Source of the DNA: Brasilonema sp. CT11
Lineage (GTDB): Bacteria > Cyanobacteriota > Cyanobacteriia > Cyanobacteriales > Nostocaceae
Direction of reading: 5' to 3'
DNA length: 46,381 nucleotides
NCBI RefSeq assembly: GCF_017982655.1
Contig: NZ_JABXYX010000058.1
Span: forward strand, 1 to 46,381
In this document: piece by piece, positions 16,329-24,463 of the stretch
How the letters are laid out: each line of letters opens with the position of its first letter
Numbering within the stretch: position 1 is the stretch's first letter
Notes under the pieces: generated by a model
The model's input: the letters and a program-made list of their open reading frames with translations, nothing else
Told to the model about the DNA's origin: nothing
Databases searched by the model: none
Program-made: the position numbers and the translations under genes

Positions 16329-16461
16329 GGGGAAATGAGAGTAAGGGAGTGTGGGAAAGTGGGAGTGAGGGAGTGAGGGAAAGTGGGAGTGTGGGGAAAT
16401 ATTCCTTCCTCCTTCGTTCCCTCCTTCCTTCTGTCCCTTTCTCCTCTTTCCCCTCATCCTC
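16329..16461. repeat. Purine tract followed by pyrimidine tract (GGGAGTG/TTCCCTC repeats)
   Basis: Between yidC and the PH-domain gene the plus strand has about 65 bp of almost pure purine with repeated GGGAGTG and GGGAAAG. An AT break is followed by about 60 bp of almost pure pyrimidine (CTTCCTCC, TTCCCTCC, TTTCTCC). The halves are roughly inverted copies and could form an imperfect hairpin or triplex. A relative of this repeat lies inside cbiA at 26899-26980. Confidence 0.75.
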
Positions 16462-16466
16462 ACTTA

Positions 16467-16856
16467 TCACTGCTTAGCGCCCGCATAATTGGGATTTTTG
16501 GCGATGACTTTTTCTTCAATGTAGTCATAAATTTCCCGAAACTTAGGAAGCGCCCGTATTTCCAGACGGCTACCGTCTCTTAGGGTTATAACCATATCCC
16601 CCCACATGCCAAGACCACGGGGGACTTTCGCCATTTTGACAATTTCTGAGTAAATGATGTCGCTGCGAGAACGTCCCATCCAACCACCCATGACAGAGAT
16701 CCTGCGATCAGTGATACGGAAGCGCAGCCACAATGCCCTGACAATCGCCCCAACTGTCAATGGAAGACCAATAATAGTGAATCCAATCAATATACTTATG
16801 ATCAAATCCCCAATATGTGGACCACCCTCATAATAAACTTCTTCACGAATACCCAT
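16467..16856 (-). CDS. Bacterial PH-domain membrane protein (YdbS/bPH2-like)
   Basis: This 129-residue protein has an N-terminal hydrophobic stretch (LIISILIGFTIIGLPLTVGAIVRALWL, in part). A compact strand-rich domain follows: RFRITDRRISVMGGWMGRSR, IIYSEIVKMAKVPRGLGMWG, DMVITLRDGSRLEIRALP. That pattern, with a turn near each strand and a final helix (FREIYDYIEEKVI), is the bacterial PH domain. Its start overlaps rnpA by 14 bp. In cyanobacteria this gene is a fixed member of the rnpA-yidC cluster, but the protein's biochemical role is not known. Confidence 0.8.
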   Translation of the reverse strand: MGIREEVYYEGGPHIGDLIISILIGFTIIGLPLTVGAIVRALWLRFRITDRRISVMGGWMGRSRSDIIYSEIVKMAKVPRGLGMWGDMVITLRDGSRLEIRALPKFREIYDYIEEKVIAKNPNYAGAKQ

Positions 16857-17250
16857 TGAACACCTCAGCTTGTTCCAATAACTGCTCTAATTCTTGCAGA
16901 AATTGTTGGGTCACGCACTCTATATCTGCTGCTGGTTTCACAACAACGACAATCCGCCATCCTGGTGACATTTTGGGCAACAACTGATACAAAGCTGCTG
17001 CAATTTGACGTTTGAGGCGGTTACGAACAACTGCTCGTTTGCTAACCTTTGTGCTAATCGAAATTCCTATTTGGGCTGGAGTCAGATGCTTTTTTACAGT
17101 TTCAAGAGCCGTATCACAAGAAGGCTTAGAGGAAGGAGATGGTCGTAATGCTCTCAATGTTATATGTGAACCATGACGACGGATTCCTTCGCGGAAAACT
17201 GCCTGAAAATCTCTTCGGGATTTTAGCCGATTTGCTTTGGGCAATGCCAC
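16843..17250 (-). CDS. rnpA: Ribonuclease P protein component
   Basis: This 135-residue basic protein is the RNase P partner that helps the catalytic RNA cleave tRNA 5' leaders. Marks are the N-terminal MALPKANRLKSRRDFQAVFR, then IGISISTKVSKRAVVRNRLK followed by RQIAAALY, which holds the conserved RNR motif, and a strand with GWRIVVVVKPAA. It lies 27 bp after rpmH and overlaps the PH-domain gene, the order universal around bacterial rpmH. Length is slightly longer than in Escherichia coli, owing to a polar insertion at about 35-55. Confidence 0.92.
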   Translation of the reverse strand: MALPKANRLKSRRDFQAVFREGIRRHGSHITLRALRPSPSSKPSCDTALETVKKHLTPAQIGISISTKVSKRAVVRNRLKRQIAAALYQLLPKMSPGWRIVVVVKPAADIECVTQQFLQELEQLLEQAEVFNGYS

Positions 17251-17277
17251 AACTGCTATGATTAGCTTTTCTATTCC

Positions 17278-17412
17278 CTAAACGGTCAAACGGTGGCGTC
17301 CCTTTTTCCTTCTTGCCCGGATAACGTTTCTACCATCTGGAGTTCGCATTCTAGCGCGAAAACCTGAGGTTCTTTTTCTCTTGCGGCAAGTGCCTTCCAA
17401 TGTTCTCTTCAT
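17278..17412 (-). CDS. rpmH: Large-subunit ribosomal protein bL34
   Basis: A 44-codon frame runs from ATG at 17412 to TAG at 17278. The product starts [20 protein letters not shown] and ends [15 protein letters not shown], which is unmistakably bL34: a small, highly basic protein of the 50S subunit that binds 23S rRNA. It heads the operon rpmH-rnpA-PH-yidC-khpB, with 27 bp to rnpA. The AT-rich 17413-17500 upstream must hold the promoter. The gene is easily missed because it is so short. Confidence 0.97.
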   Translation of the reverse strand: MKRTLEGTCRKRKRTSGFRARMRTPDGRNVIRARRKKGRHRLTV

Positions 17413-17615
17413 TTTTTTATCCTCTTAGACAATTATCATAAAAAAAAGTCACGATTCGCTATTATATCATAATGTTTGTTGTTTTTATCCAGCAGTCATG
17501 CTAAAGCTAGAAAGCCGTCATCAGTCATTTGTCTGTTGTCAATGATAACGGCAAAACTCTAACCGTTGCTGTGCAACGCAGGTAGTGGTAATCTATTTGC
17601 CTTGCTTTGACTCAC

Positions 17616-17642
17616 TAATGACTGATGATTCATGAGTCATTA
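17616..17642 (-). terminator. Inverted repeat just past the DUF2808 gene
   Basis: Arms TAATGACT (17616-17623) and AGTCATTA (17635-17642) flank an 11-nt loop, starting one base beyond the DUF2808 stop codon. It may stabilise or end that transcript. It is also similar to heptamer-type repeats (GACTAAT) found elsewhere here, so either reading is possible. Confidence 0.4.
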
Positions 17643-17643
17643 C

Positions 17644-18156
17644 TTAACTAATACTTATGATCCACGTGCCGATGTAGCGGGATAATGGCACATCGCCGGG
17701 AGACTGAATTGAGCAGTTAAAATAGAACATTCCCCCAGAAGACGGGTTTTTCACGTTAGAGAGAATCAACTCAACATCGGTACCTGCTGGTACTGGTTCT
17801 TGGGGAAAAATTTCAAGAACGTGATTTTCTTTATCCCACTTCACCTCCGAGAGTGCAATTTTTTTGCCTTTAGCCTTGACCTCAATTTCCTTGCGGTCAA
17901 ACGTTCCTTGGTAGTAATTAGGATAAGAAATCACAAATCGAGCAACTGCTGTTTTCATCTTTTTACTAGAAATTTTCAGTCTGTATCTGTCCCAGCCATT
18001 AGTTTGACCGCCAAAATCTAATCGGAACGGCAGCTGATTTTCGCCTTTGACACCACTAAATATCGTCAACCCTGGCAAACTTTGTGCCCAGCTTATAGCT
18101 GGTATTCCAGCTAGCAAACAACTTGTCACGGCTAAAGTAGAGAGTAAACGTCGCAT
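17644..18156 (-). CDS. DUF2808 family exported protein
   Basis: This 170-residue protein has a signal peptide (MRRLLSTLAVTSCLLAGIPA, cleaved near AWAQ). A domain then carries PGLTIFSGVKGENQLPFRLD, FGGQTNGWDRYRLKISSKKM, AVARFVISYPNYYQGTFD, WDKENHVLEIFPQEPVPAGT and a C-terminal SRYIGTWIISIS. This fits DUF2808, a cyanobacterial exported domain, largely beta, with unknown activity. It is monocistronic and precedes the ribosomal operon, which is transcribed in the same direction from further left. Copies of this family are often several per genome. Confidence 0.85.
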   Translation of the reverse strand: MRRLLSTLAVTSCLLAGIPAISWAQSLPGLTIFSGVKGENQLPFRLDFGGQTNGWDRYRLKISSKKMKTAVARFVISYPNYYQGTFDRKEIEVKAKGKKIALSEVKWDKENHVLEIFPQEPVPAGTDVELILSNVKNPSSGGMFYFNCSIQSPGDVPLSRYIGTWIISIS

Positions 18157-18857
18157 GGTTAAGCTCCTGAGGCAGAAATAGGTCTTTTGTTTAAAATAAC
18201 TAGGACGAAACGTTCGTAACTAAAACTTTACTACTTAACATTTGGATATTGGGACGTAAATTGCTAATATAAAGTGTCATTCTCAGTACCATAGCCGGAA
18301 AATTGCTTTCTAATACTAAGTGTATACACATAAAAAAAATGATGAATTTGAAGTCACTGAAAACACGCTTGAAATTTTAATTTGTTACCAAATATGTATA
18401 GATATATATAAAATGTTATAAAAATTGAAAAAATGAATATGAAAATTAGTAGTTAACTTGAACGAGATTCGATAAGATAAGTTGTAATCAAGTCAGGGTT
18501 GACTAATATTATTTGGGGATAGTTTTTGAGAATTTGACTAATATTGCAATATGTAAAAAAATCCATAAAAATTCTTGAATCCCTAAAAGAAGTTGAAGAC
18601 AAACACGTAAAATTTGGGGATTGACATAGGATGTGTAATAGAAGCCCCTCTTTTCATATACATGGGAATCTGGAAACCCTGCAAGAACCAAATTGAAACT
18701 TTGCGTAGGTCATTATCGATTTTGAGAGCGAAGGTAAAATTGATTGGGCAAACCAACTGCTAGTAGCTGCTGCCCATGCACGATAAGTGCGCCTATTGCC
18801 TCTTAAGAAAAATTTCACAAATTGCCAAAAATAGGTATTTATCTTCAAGGAGATTGC
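18157..18857. other. AT-rich intergenic region with pnt leader
   Basis: Roughly 700 bp without a convincing gene. 18157-18660 is AT-rich and contains promoter-like sequence for the DUF2808 gene. A plus-strand scrap at 18709-18786 reads VIIDFESEGKIDWANQLLVA then AAHAR and stop, with a coding-like composition but no start, perhaps a gene relic. The last bases hold the pntAA ribosome binding site AAGGAGA, seven nt before the ATG at 18858. Confidence 0.6.
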
Positions 18858-20021
18858 ATGAAAATAGCAGTTGCCAAAGAAATTGAAGTCTGTGAGCGTC
18901 GAGTTGCCTTAATTCCTGACATCGTTGCCCGATTGGTAAAACAAGGTGTAGAAGTGTCGGTAGAAACTGGTGCAGGTGAGCGGGCTTTCTTTTCTGATGC
19001 TGCTTATGAAGCAGCAGGAGCGAAAGTGATCACTGATACCGCTCAATTATGGGGCGAAGCAGATATTCTGCTTAAGGTGAGTCCACCTCAAGAGCGAGAA
19101 GATGGACGCTCAGAAATTGACTTACTCAAGGAAGGATCTGTACTCATTAGCTTTCTTAACCCTTTAGGAAATCCATCCGTAGCGCAGCGACTGGCAGAAC
19201 GCAAGGTAACTGCTATGAGTATGGAGATGATCCCGCGCACGACTCGGGCACAAAGTATGGATGCTTTATCGTCGCAAGCATCAATTGCAGGTTACAAAGC
19301 GGTTCTAATTGGTGCAGCAGCATTACCAAAATATTTCCCGATGTTGACAACAGCGGCAGGAACGATCGCTCCTGCGAAAGTGTTTATCATGGGGGCTGGT
19401 GTGGCTGGCTTGCAGGCGATCGCCACCGCCAGACGCTTGGGAGCGATCGTCGAAGCCTTTGATATTCGTCCCGCCGTTAAAGAAGAAGTCCAAAGTTTAG
19501 GGGCAAAATTTGTCGAAGTCAAACTAGAAGAAGAAACAACCGCCGCTGGAGGCTACGCCAAAGAAATTTCTGAAGCCAGCAAACAGCGCACTCAGGAAGT
19601 TGTCGCCGAACACGTCAAGAATGCTGATGTGGTGATTACCACCGCCCAAGTTCCTGGTAGAAAAGCACCTGTTTTAGTTACTGAAGAGATGGTAGCGCAG
19701 ATGAAACCAGGTTCAGTGATTGTGGATATCGCCGCTGAACAGGGTGGTAACTGTGCTTGCACTGATCCCGGTAAAGATATTGTGTGGAATGGCATCACTA
19801 TCATTGGTCCCATCAATTTACCATCATCGATGCCAGTTCACGCCAGCCAACTTTATTCCAAAAATTTGTCGTCGTTGATGCAACTGTTGATTAAAGACAA
19901 AGCTTTAAATGTCAACTTTGCCGACGACATCGTTGATGCGGCTTGTGTTACCCACGGTGGCGAAATTCGTAACCAACGGGTGAAAGATGCCTTACAAGCT
20001 TTGAGCGGTGTGGCAAGTTAA
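18858..20021 (+). CDS. pntAA: NAD(P) transhydrogenase subunit alpha, part 1 (NAD(H)-binding domain I)
   Basis: The ATG at 18858 is chosen because AAGGAGA precedes it and the product (387 aa) begins MKIAVAKEIEVCERRVALIP, as in the family; an upstream ATG at 18822 lacks both. The protein is related to alanine dehydrogenase: ERRVALIPDIV, MSMEMIPRTTRAQSMDALSS, and the Rossmann motif FIMGAGVAGLQAIATARRLG near 188-207, which binds NAD(H). It is the peripheral cytosolic domain of the proton-translocating transhydrogenase, coupling hydride transfer from NADH to NADP with the membrane proton gradient. The three-gene split (AA, AB, B) is usual in cyanobacteria. Confidence 0.94.
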   Translation: MKIAVAKEIEVCERRVALIPDIVARLVKQGVEVSVETGAGERAFFSDAAYEAAGAKVITDTAQLWGEADILLKVSPPQEREDGRSEIDLLKEGSVLISFLNPLGNPSVAQRLAERKVTAMSMEMIPRTTRAQSMDALSSQASIAGYKAVLIGAAALPKYFPMLTTAAGTIAPAKVFIMGAGVAGLQAIATARRLGAIVEAFDIRPAVKEEVQSLGAKFVEVKLEEETTAAGGYAKEISEASKQRTQEVVAEHVKNADVVITTAQVPGRKAPVLVTEEMVAQMKPGSVIVDIAAEQGGNCACTDPGKDIVWNGITIIGPINLPSSMPVHASQLYSKNLSSLMQLLIKDKALNVNFADDIVDAACVTHGGEIRNQRVKDALQALSGVAS

Positions 20022-20089
20022 TTAATTTTTGTAATAAGTGCTGACGTGTACTTATTACAACTCAATTTGCATAAGGAGTATATCGAGCG

Positions 20090-20383
20090 ATGACAGAAGC
20101 ATTAATCGCTGCCTTGTTTGTGTTTGTTTTGGCATCCTTTACTGGATTTGAAGTTATCAACAAAGTTCCACCAACCCTCCACACACCTTTGATGTCAGGT
20201 TCCAACGCCATTTCTGGAATTGCTGTACTGGGTGCGATCGTGGCTTCTGGTGCTAGAGAGACGAATTTATCAGTCATTTTAGGTTTGATTGCCGTGATTT
20301 TGGCAATGGTTAACGTGGTGGGTGGCTTCCTAGTCACAGACAGAATGTTGCAAATGTTCAAGAAAAAGGAGATTAAGGCGTGA
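20090..20383 (+). CDS. pntAB: NAD(P) transhydrogenase subunit alpha, part 2 (membrane)
   Basis: This 97-residue membrane protein has three predicted spans: LIAALFVFVLASFTGFEVI, SNAISGIAVLGAIVASG, and LSVILGLIAVILAMVNVVGG. The loop NKVPPTLHTPLMSGSNAISG is strongly conserved in the family. It supplies part of the proton channel (domain II). An AAGGAG ribosome binding site lies upstream of ATG 20090. The stop codon TGA overlaps the GTG start of pntB, so the two are translationally coupled. Confidence 0.93.
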   Translation: MTEALIAALFVFVLASFTGFEVINKVPPTLHTPLMSGSNAISGIAVLGAIVASGARETNLSVILGLIAVILAMVNVVGGFLVTDRMLQMFKKKEIKA

Positions 20384-21786
20384 GCGACTTTTTACCAACC
20401 GGGATTCAGCTAACGTATTTAATCGCTGCATCCTTATTCATTCTGGGTTTGAAACAGCTGGGATCACCCGCGACAGCACGACAAGGTAATGTTGTCGCAG
20501 CTGTGGGGATGCTGTTGGCTATTGTGGCAACAATGCTGGATCAGCATGTGTTGAACTATGAAATGATTTTGGTAGGGTTGGTTATTGGATCTTTGATTGG
20601 TATAGTCGCCGCCTACAAAGTCCAAATGACGGATATGCCCCAAATGGTGGGTTTGCTGAACGGCTTGGGTGGTGCAGCATCTGCACTCGTTGCGGTTGCT
20701 GAATTTTGGCGGTTGCTAGGAAACGGTGAAGCAATACCTCTTGATGCCAACATCTCCATGTTGCTGGATGTGTTAATTGGTGGTGTCACCTTCACAGGAA
20801 GCTTTGTAGCCTTTGCAAAACTGCAAGGTATTATGAGCGGTTCCCCAATTACATTTCCTTTGCAGCAACCATTTAACCTCTCGCTTCTGGTTGCCTTTAT
20901 TGCGGGTAGTGCTTATTTAATTATTTCTCCCCACAGCTTACCTGTCTTCTTAGGAATTGTTGCTGTTTCTCTAGTGTTGGGTGTGATGTTCGTCATCCCC
21001 ATCGGTGGCGGCGATATGCCTGTGGTGATTTCCCTGTTGAACTCGTTTTCAGGGTTAGCGGCGGCTGCTGCTGGTTTCGTGGTGATGAACAATATGTTAA
21101 TCATCGCTGGTGCATTGGTGGGAGCATCTGGGATCATCCTTACCGAGATTATGTGTAAGGCGATGAACCGTTCTCTATTCAGTGTGCTGTTCAGTGCTTT
21201 TGGTACAGTGGCTGCGTCTGGTGGTGCTGGTGGTGATGCAGGTACAACCGATAAAAGTGTCCGCAGCATTGATCCCGAAGAAGGCGCAATGATGTTGGGT
21301 TATGCTCGTTCTGTGGTGATTGTTCCTGGTTATGGTATGGCGGTTGCGCAGGCGCAGCACAACATACGTGAATTGGCAGATCAGCTAGAACGTATGGGCG
21401 TGGATGTGAAGTATGCAATTCACCCTGTTGCTGGTAGAATGCCGGGACATATGAATGTGTTGTTGGCTGAGGCGAATGTGCCTTATGAACAGCTCCATGA
21501 TATGGATGATATCAATCCTCAGTTTGAGCAGACGGATGTCGCTTTGGTAATTGGCGCGAATGACGTGGTGAATCCAGCGGCGCGGAGTGATACAAATAGC
21601 CCGATTTATGGTATGCCAATCTTGGAAGTGGATCGGGCGAAGCAGACAATTGTGATTAAGCGCGGTATGAGTGCGGGTTTTGCTGGTGTCGATAATGACT
21701 TGTTCTACAAGAATAAAACGACGATGCTCTTTGGTAGCGCTAAGGATATGGTTGGAAAGTTGGTTTCTGAAGTGAAGCAACTGTAG
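20380..21786 (+). CDS. pntB: NAD(P) transhydrogenase subunit beta
   Basis: This 468-residue protein is translated from a GTG at 20380 that overlaps the pntAB stop by four bases (GTGA). The first 280 residues form about eight or nine membrane spans with the channel segments MVGLLNGLGGAASALVAVAE and MPVVISLLNSFSGLAAAAAG. The C-terminal domain III binds NADP(H) through VIVPGYGMAVAQAQHNIREL and VALVIGANDVVNPAARSD. With PntAA and PntAB it forms the membrane transhydrogenase that supplies NADPH. A partial duplicate of its last 57 bases lies 115 bp downstream. Confidence 0.95.
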   Translation: MSDFLPTGIQLTYLIAASLFILGLKQLGSPATARQGNVVAAVGMLLAIVATMLDQHVLNYEMILVGLVIGSLIGIVAAYKVQMTDMPQMVGLLNGLGGAASALVAVAEFWRLLGNGEAIPLDANISMLLDVLIGGVTFTGSFVAFAKLQGIMSGSPITFPLQQPFNLSLLVAFIAGSAYLIISPHSLPVFLGIVAVSLVLGVMFVIPIGGGDMPVVISLLNSFSGLAAAAAGFVVMNNMLIIAGALVGASGIILTEIMCKAMNRSLFSVLFSAFGTVAASGGAGGDAGTTDKSVRSIDPEEGAMMLGYARSVVIVPGYGMAVAQAQHNIRELADQLERMGVDVKYAIHPVAGRMPGHMNVLLAEANVPYEQLHDMDDINPQFEQTDVALVIGANDVVNPAARSDTNSPIYGMPILEVDRAKQTIVIKRGMSAGFAGVDNDLFYKNKTTMLFGSAKDMVGKLVSEVKQL

Positions 21787-21901
21787 GGAATTGTAGATTA
21801 TGGATACAGCATAAATCCAAAATCCCTTTTATGGATCGTGTATAAGCTTGCTAAGGGTTTGTCCTGAGGCAACTTTTTTTATGGTCAAAATTAATACGAG
21901 C

Positions 21902-21958
21902 TTTGGTAGTGCGAAGGATATGGTTGGAAAGTTGGTTTCTCAAGTGAAGCAGTTGTAA
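21902..21958 (+). pseudogene. Duplicated 3' tail of pntB
   Basis: By eye, 51 of 57 bases match the last 57 bases of pntB (21730-21786), including the stop position. The frame reads FGSAKDMVGKLVSQVKQL and stop. Differences are mostly synonymous (two are stop or Glu/Gln changes), which suggests the copy was once under coding constraint, for example as the end of an older or alternative pntB tail. It has no start and is not expected to be translated alone. Confidence 0.8.
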
Positions 21959-22012
21959 GAGAAACGAACCGCCAAGGCGCAAAGAGCGCCAAGGAAAGAA
22001 TATATAGACAGG

Positions 22013-22089
22013 ACTTACGCACTGAAAACTCGAAACCTGGATCCCCCCTAGCCCCCCTTAAAAAGGGGGGGGATCTCTTTTGCGTAAGT
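22013..22089. repeat. MITE-like element with ACTTACGCA termini
   Basis: Terminal inverted repeats ACTTACGCA (22013-22021) and TGCGTAAGT (22081-22089) bound a 77-bp segment. Its middle forms the hairpin GATCCCCCC...GGGGGGATC. This structure is common as miniature elements in filamentous cyanobacteria. Just before it (21961-21996) is another familiar repeat, GAACCGCCAAGGCGCAAAGA. Together these fill the pntB 3' spacer with no gene. Confidence 0.7.
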
Positions 22090-22122
22090 TTTACCTAAGT
22101 TTTCACAAATACACAAACACGC

Positions 22123-22152
22123 TGTAGAGACGTAGCACGCTACGTCTCTACA
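22123..22152. repeat. 30-bp palindrome TGTAGAGACGTAGC / GCTACGTCTCTACA
   Basis: Fourteen-base perfect arms are separated by AC. This TAGAGACGTAGC palindrome is a widely dispersed cyanobacterial repeat. It lies between convergent pntB and the small membrane protein gene, so it could also act as a bidirectional terminator hairpin. Confidence 0.75.
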
Positions 22153-22177
22153 TTTTGACGCGAGATTTCAAGGAGAA

Positions 22178-22390
22178 TTATTTTTTCTTCTTGGGTTTAG
22201 GGGCTGTGCTCTTAAAAGCATTGTTCTTAGAAGTGGTGCTAGAACTAGCGCGTCGCATTTCGCGTTTTTCATCTTCTCGCAAACGGCGATCGCGCCAACC
22301 TGCCAGCGTCAAATAACCAACGCCTCCCGTAACTGCTACAAGCAGCACCGCAGCAACTGAAGCCAAAATAGTCAGAAATTGAGTTTCCAC
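22178..22390 (-). CDS. Small single-span membrane protein next to petN
   Basis: This 70-residue protein has one membrane helix (FLTILASVAAVLLVAVTGGV, then GYLTLAGW). A charged linker (RDRRLREDEKREMRR) and a Lys/Pro-rich tail ending KPKKKK follow. It starts seven bases after the petN stop on the same strand, so the two are very likely cotranscribed. I do not know a named family. The adjacency to a cytochrome b6f subunit makes a thylakoid location plausible, but no specific role can be read. Confidence 0.7.
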   Translation of the reverse strand: METQFLTILASVAAVLLVAVTGGVGYLTLAGWRDRRLREDEKREMRRASSSTTSKNNAFKSTAPKPKKKK

Positions 22391-22397
22391 GATTCTC

Positions 22398-22487
22398 TTA
22401 GAGTCCGTTGCGACCCCAAACTACCATTGAAATAGACCAAGTGAAAACAACAAGTAAAGTAACCCAGCCGAGTGTCAAAATTTCCAT
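22398..22487 (-). CDS. petN: Cytochrome b6f complex subunit PetN
   Basis: ATG at 22487 opens 29 codons to TAA at 22398. The product begins [20 protein letters not shown] and ends MVVWGRNGL, almost identical to known PetN (subunit VIII, usually MAILTLGW...). It is a single membrane helix needed for assembly of the cytochrome b6f complex of photosynthetic electron transport. The gene is short and easily missed. It is followed at seven bases by a small membrane protein gene. The divergent gene at 22560 lies 72 bp away, so both promoters share that spacer. Confidence 0.96.
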   Translation of the reverse strand: MEILTLGWVTLLVVFTWSISMVVWGRNGL

Positions 22488-22559
22488 AGTGCTACTTTTA
22501 AACTCAATAGAAAACGCCTCTAACATTAATAATACTAGAAGCCCGTTCAGAACTAAAGT

Positions 22560-23036
22560 TTGGATTCCTCAGTGAACAAGATTTTAGATCCTCAACTGAT
22601 GGCAGAACGCATTGAATCCCTCAAAGCTGGGATACTCGCGGGTTTTAGCCTGATGATAGCTTTTTTTTTCACCACGTTGCTGAATAATCTGGTGCTAGCA
22701 AAATATTTTGAGCACCTGGGCAGTCTGGCGATCGATTCGCTAGGTTTACAATTGTTGCTCAAGCTTGGGATTGCAGTTTTTTGTGGTTTGCTCTTTGGCG
22801 TTACCTACCGCTATATCATCCGCTCAGATAAAAATCCTCAATTGAAAGCTGGGGGAGTGTTAGCGTTTGGCTTAGTACGCAGTTTAACCCAAGTCGATGT
22901 TGGGCTGTCATATTCTAGAGATATATTGCCTTTTGTGGTTCTGGGAGTCGAAAGTATTTTGTGGTTTGTGTTGGCAGCATTTTTTCTTGATACTGCCATC
23001 CAACTCGGCTGGATTAAGCCTTTTCAATCAAATTGA
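22560..23036 (+). CDS. Conserved cyanobacterial membrane protein, unknown function
   Basis: This 158-residue protein starts at TTG 22560 (or a GTG four codons later). It has four predicted spans: [59 protein letters not shown] (weaker) and [20 protein letters not shown]. The N-terminus ([15 protein letters not shown]) resembles other cyanobacterial inner-membrane proteins without a named function. It lies 33 bp upstream of the P450 gene on the same strand and may be cotranscribed with it. No ATG is available near the start. Confidence 0.72.
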   Translation: MDSSVNKILDPQLMAERIESLKAGILAGFSLMIAFFFTTLLNNLVLAKYFEHLGSLAIDSLGLQLLLKLGIAVFCGLLFGVTYRYIIRSDKNPQLKAGGVLAFGLVRSLTQVDVGLSYSRDILPFVVLGVESILWFVLAAFFLDTAIQLGWIKPFQSN

Positions 23037-23069
23037 TTCATAAAATATATCTATTGTCAATATAAGCAG

Positions 23070-24452
23070 ATGAATTTACCCAATCCTGTTAAAACCCCGT
23101 CTTTTTTACAAAGAATCCAATGGGTTGCTGATCCTGTAGGATTTATGGAAAGTGCGGCTCAGGAATATCCTGACATTTTTACTGCTAAGATCATTGGTTT
23201 TGGAGATACCGTCGTATTCGTACAGCATCCGCAGGCAATTCAGGAAATTTTAACTAATGATAGAAAGAAGTTTGCTGCCTTAGGTAGAGACAACACTATT
23301 TTGTTACCCTTAGTAGGTAATAATTCTATCTTGTTGCTTGAAAAAGAACGTCATAAACGACAACGACAACTATTGATGCCCCCCTTTCATGGAGAAAGAA
23401 TGCGAGCCTATGGAGAATTAATTCGTCATATTACAGAGAAAGTCTGGGATCAATTACCACAGCAACAACCCTTTGTAGCTCGTACTGTCATGCAGGAGAT
23501 ATCGCTACAAGTCATGTTACAAGTTGTCTTTGGTTTACATGAAGGAGAACGTTACCAAAAACTCAAGCATCTATTAGGATTACTGACAAATTTGTTTGAA
23601 TCACCACTCAAGTCTAGCTTGCTATTCTTCCCCTCCCTGCAAAAAGATTTAGGCGCTTGGAGTCCTTGGGGAAGGTTTGTGCGCCAACGTCAGCAAATTG
23701 ATGAATTGCTTTACGCTGAAATTGCTGAACGCCGTGCACAAAGCAATCCAAACCGTATTGATATCCTCTCATTGCTGATGTCCGCACGGGATGAAAAGGA
23801 TCAGCCAATGACGGATCAAGAGTTGCGTGATGAGATGATAACTCTAGTGTTAGCTGGAATGGAAACCACTGCATCAGCAATGGCTTGGGGATTATATTGG
23901 ATTCATCGATTGCCAGAAGTTCGTGAAAAACTGCTCCAAGAACTGGGTTCGCTTGGTGATTCACCAGATCCGATGAGCGTTGTCCGACTACCTTATCTAA
24001 GCGCAGTCTGTAATGAGACTTTGCGTATTTGCCCCGTTGCAATTTTGACTTTCCCCAGAGTCGTGCAAGAACCCTGCGTACTACTGGGACATCGGTTAGA
24101 GCCAAATACTATAATGCTTGGCTGCATCTATCTCACTCATCAGCGCGAAGATTTATACCCACAGTCTAAGCAGTTTAAGCCAGAGCGCTTTTTGGAACGC
24201 CAATTTTCGCCCTATGAATTTATGCCTTTTGGGGGTGGTGTCCGTCGCTGTATAGGTGATGCTTTGGCTGTGTTTGAAATGAAGCTTGTTTTGGCAACTA
24301 TCGTGTCACGCTATCAGCTTGCATTCACTACCAATCAACCAGAACAACCTCAACGACGAGGAGTCACCCTTGCTCCTAGTGGTAAAGTCAAGATGATGAT
24401 AACAGGAGAACGGAAGTTTCAAGAGTCTCCAAAAGTAGCAGCAAGTGTTTAG
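23070..24452 (+). CDS. Cytochrome P450, CYP110-like
   Basis: This 460-residue heme monooxygenase shows all landmarks. I-helix oxygen-activating LVLAGMETTASAMAW is near 262-276, K-helix ExxR is in NETLRICP (around 314-321), the PERF motif is in FKPERFLE, and the heme-binding loop is FMPFGGGVRRCIGDALAVFE with the proximal Cys. The N-terminus PNPVKTPSFLQRIQWVADPVGFM (quoted in part) is typical of CYP110, the most widespread cyanobacterial P450 family, whose members hydroxylate fatty acids, alkanes or terpenes. No redox partner gene is adjacent. It is 11 bp upstream of the ccmK-like gene, a notable pairing. Confidence 0.92.
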   Translation: MNLPNPVKTPSFLQRIQWVADPVGFMESAAQEYPDIFTAKIIGFGDTVVFVQHPQAIQEILTNDRKKFAALGRDNTILLPLVGNNSILLLEKERHKRQRQLLMPPFHGERMRAYGELIRHITEKVWDQLPQQQPFVARTVMQEISLQVMLQVVFGLHEGERYQKLKHLLGLLTNLFESPLKSSLLFFPSLQKDLGAWSPWGRFVRQRQQIDELLYAEIAERRAQSNPNRIDILSLLMSARDEKDQPMTDQELRDEMITLVLAGMETTASAMAWGLYWIHRLPEVREKLLQELGSLGDSPDPMSVVRLPYLSAVCNETLRICPVAILTFPRVVQEPCVLLGHRLEPNTIMLGCIYLTHQREDLYPQSKQFKPERFLERQFSPYEFMPFGGGVRRCIGDALAVFEMKLVLATIVSRYQLAFTTNQPEQPQRRGVTLAPSGKVKMMITGERKFQESPKVAASV

Positions 24453-24463
24453 AGTAAGTAAGC

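Noticed and set aside
18509-18848. Minus-strand open frames before pntAA
   Set aside because: They are AT-rich, have no ribosome binding site, overlap the pntAA leader and show no recognisable motif.
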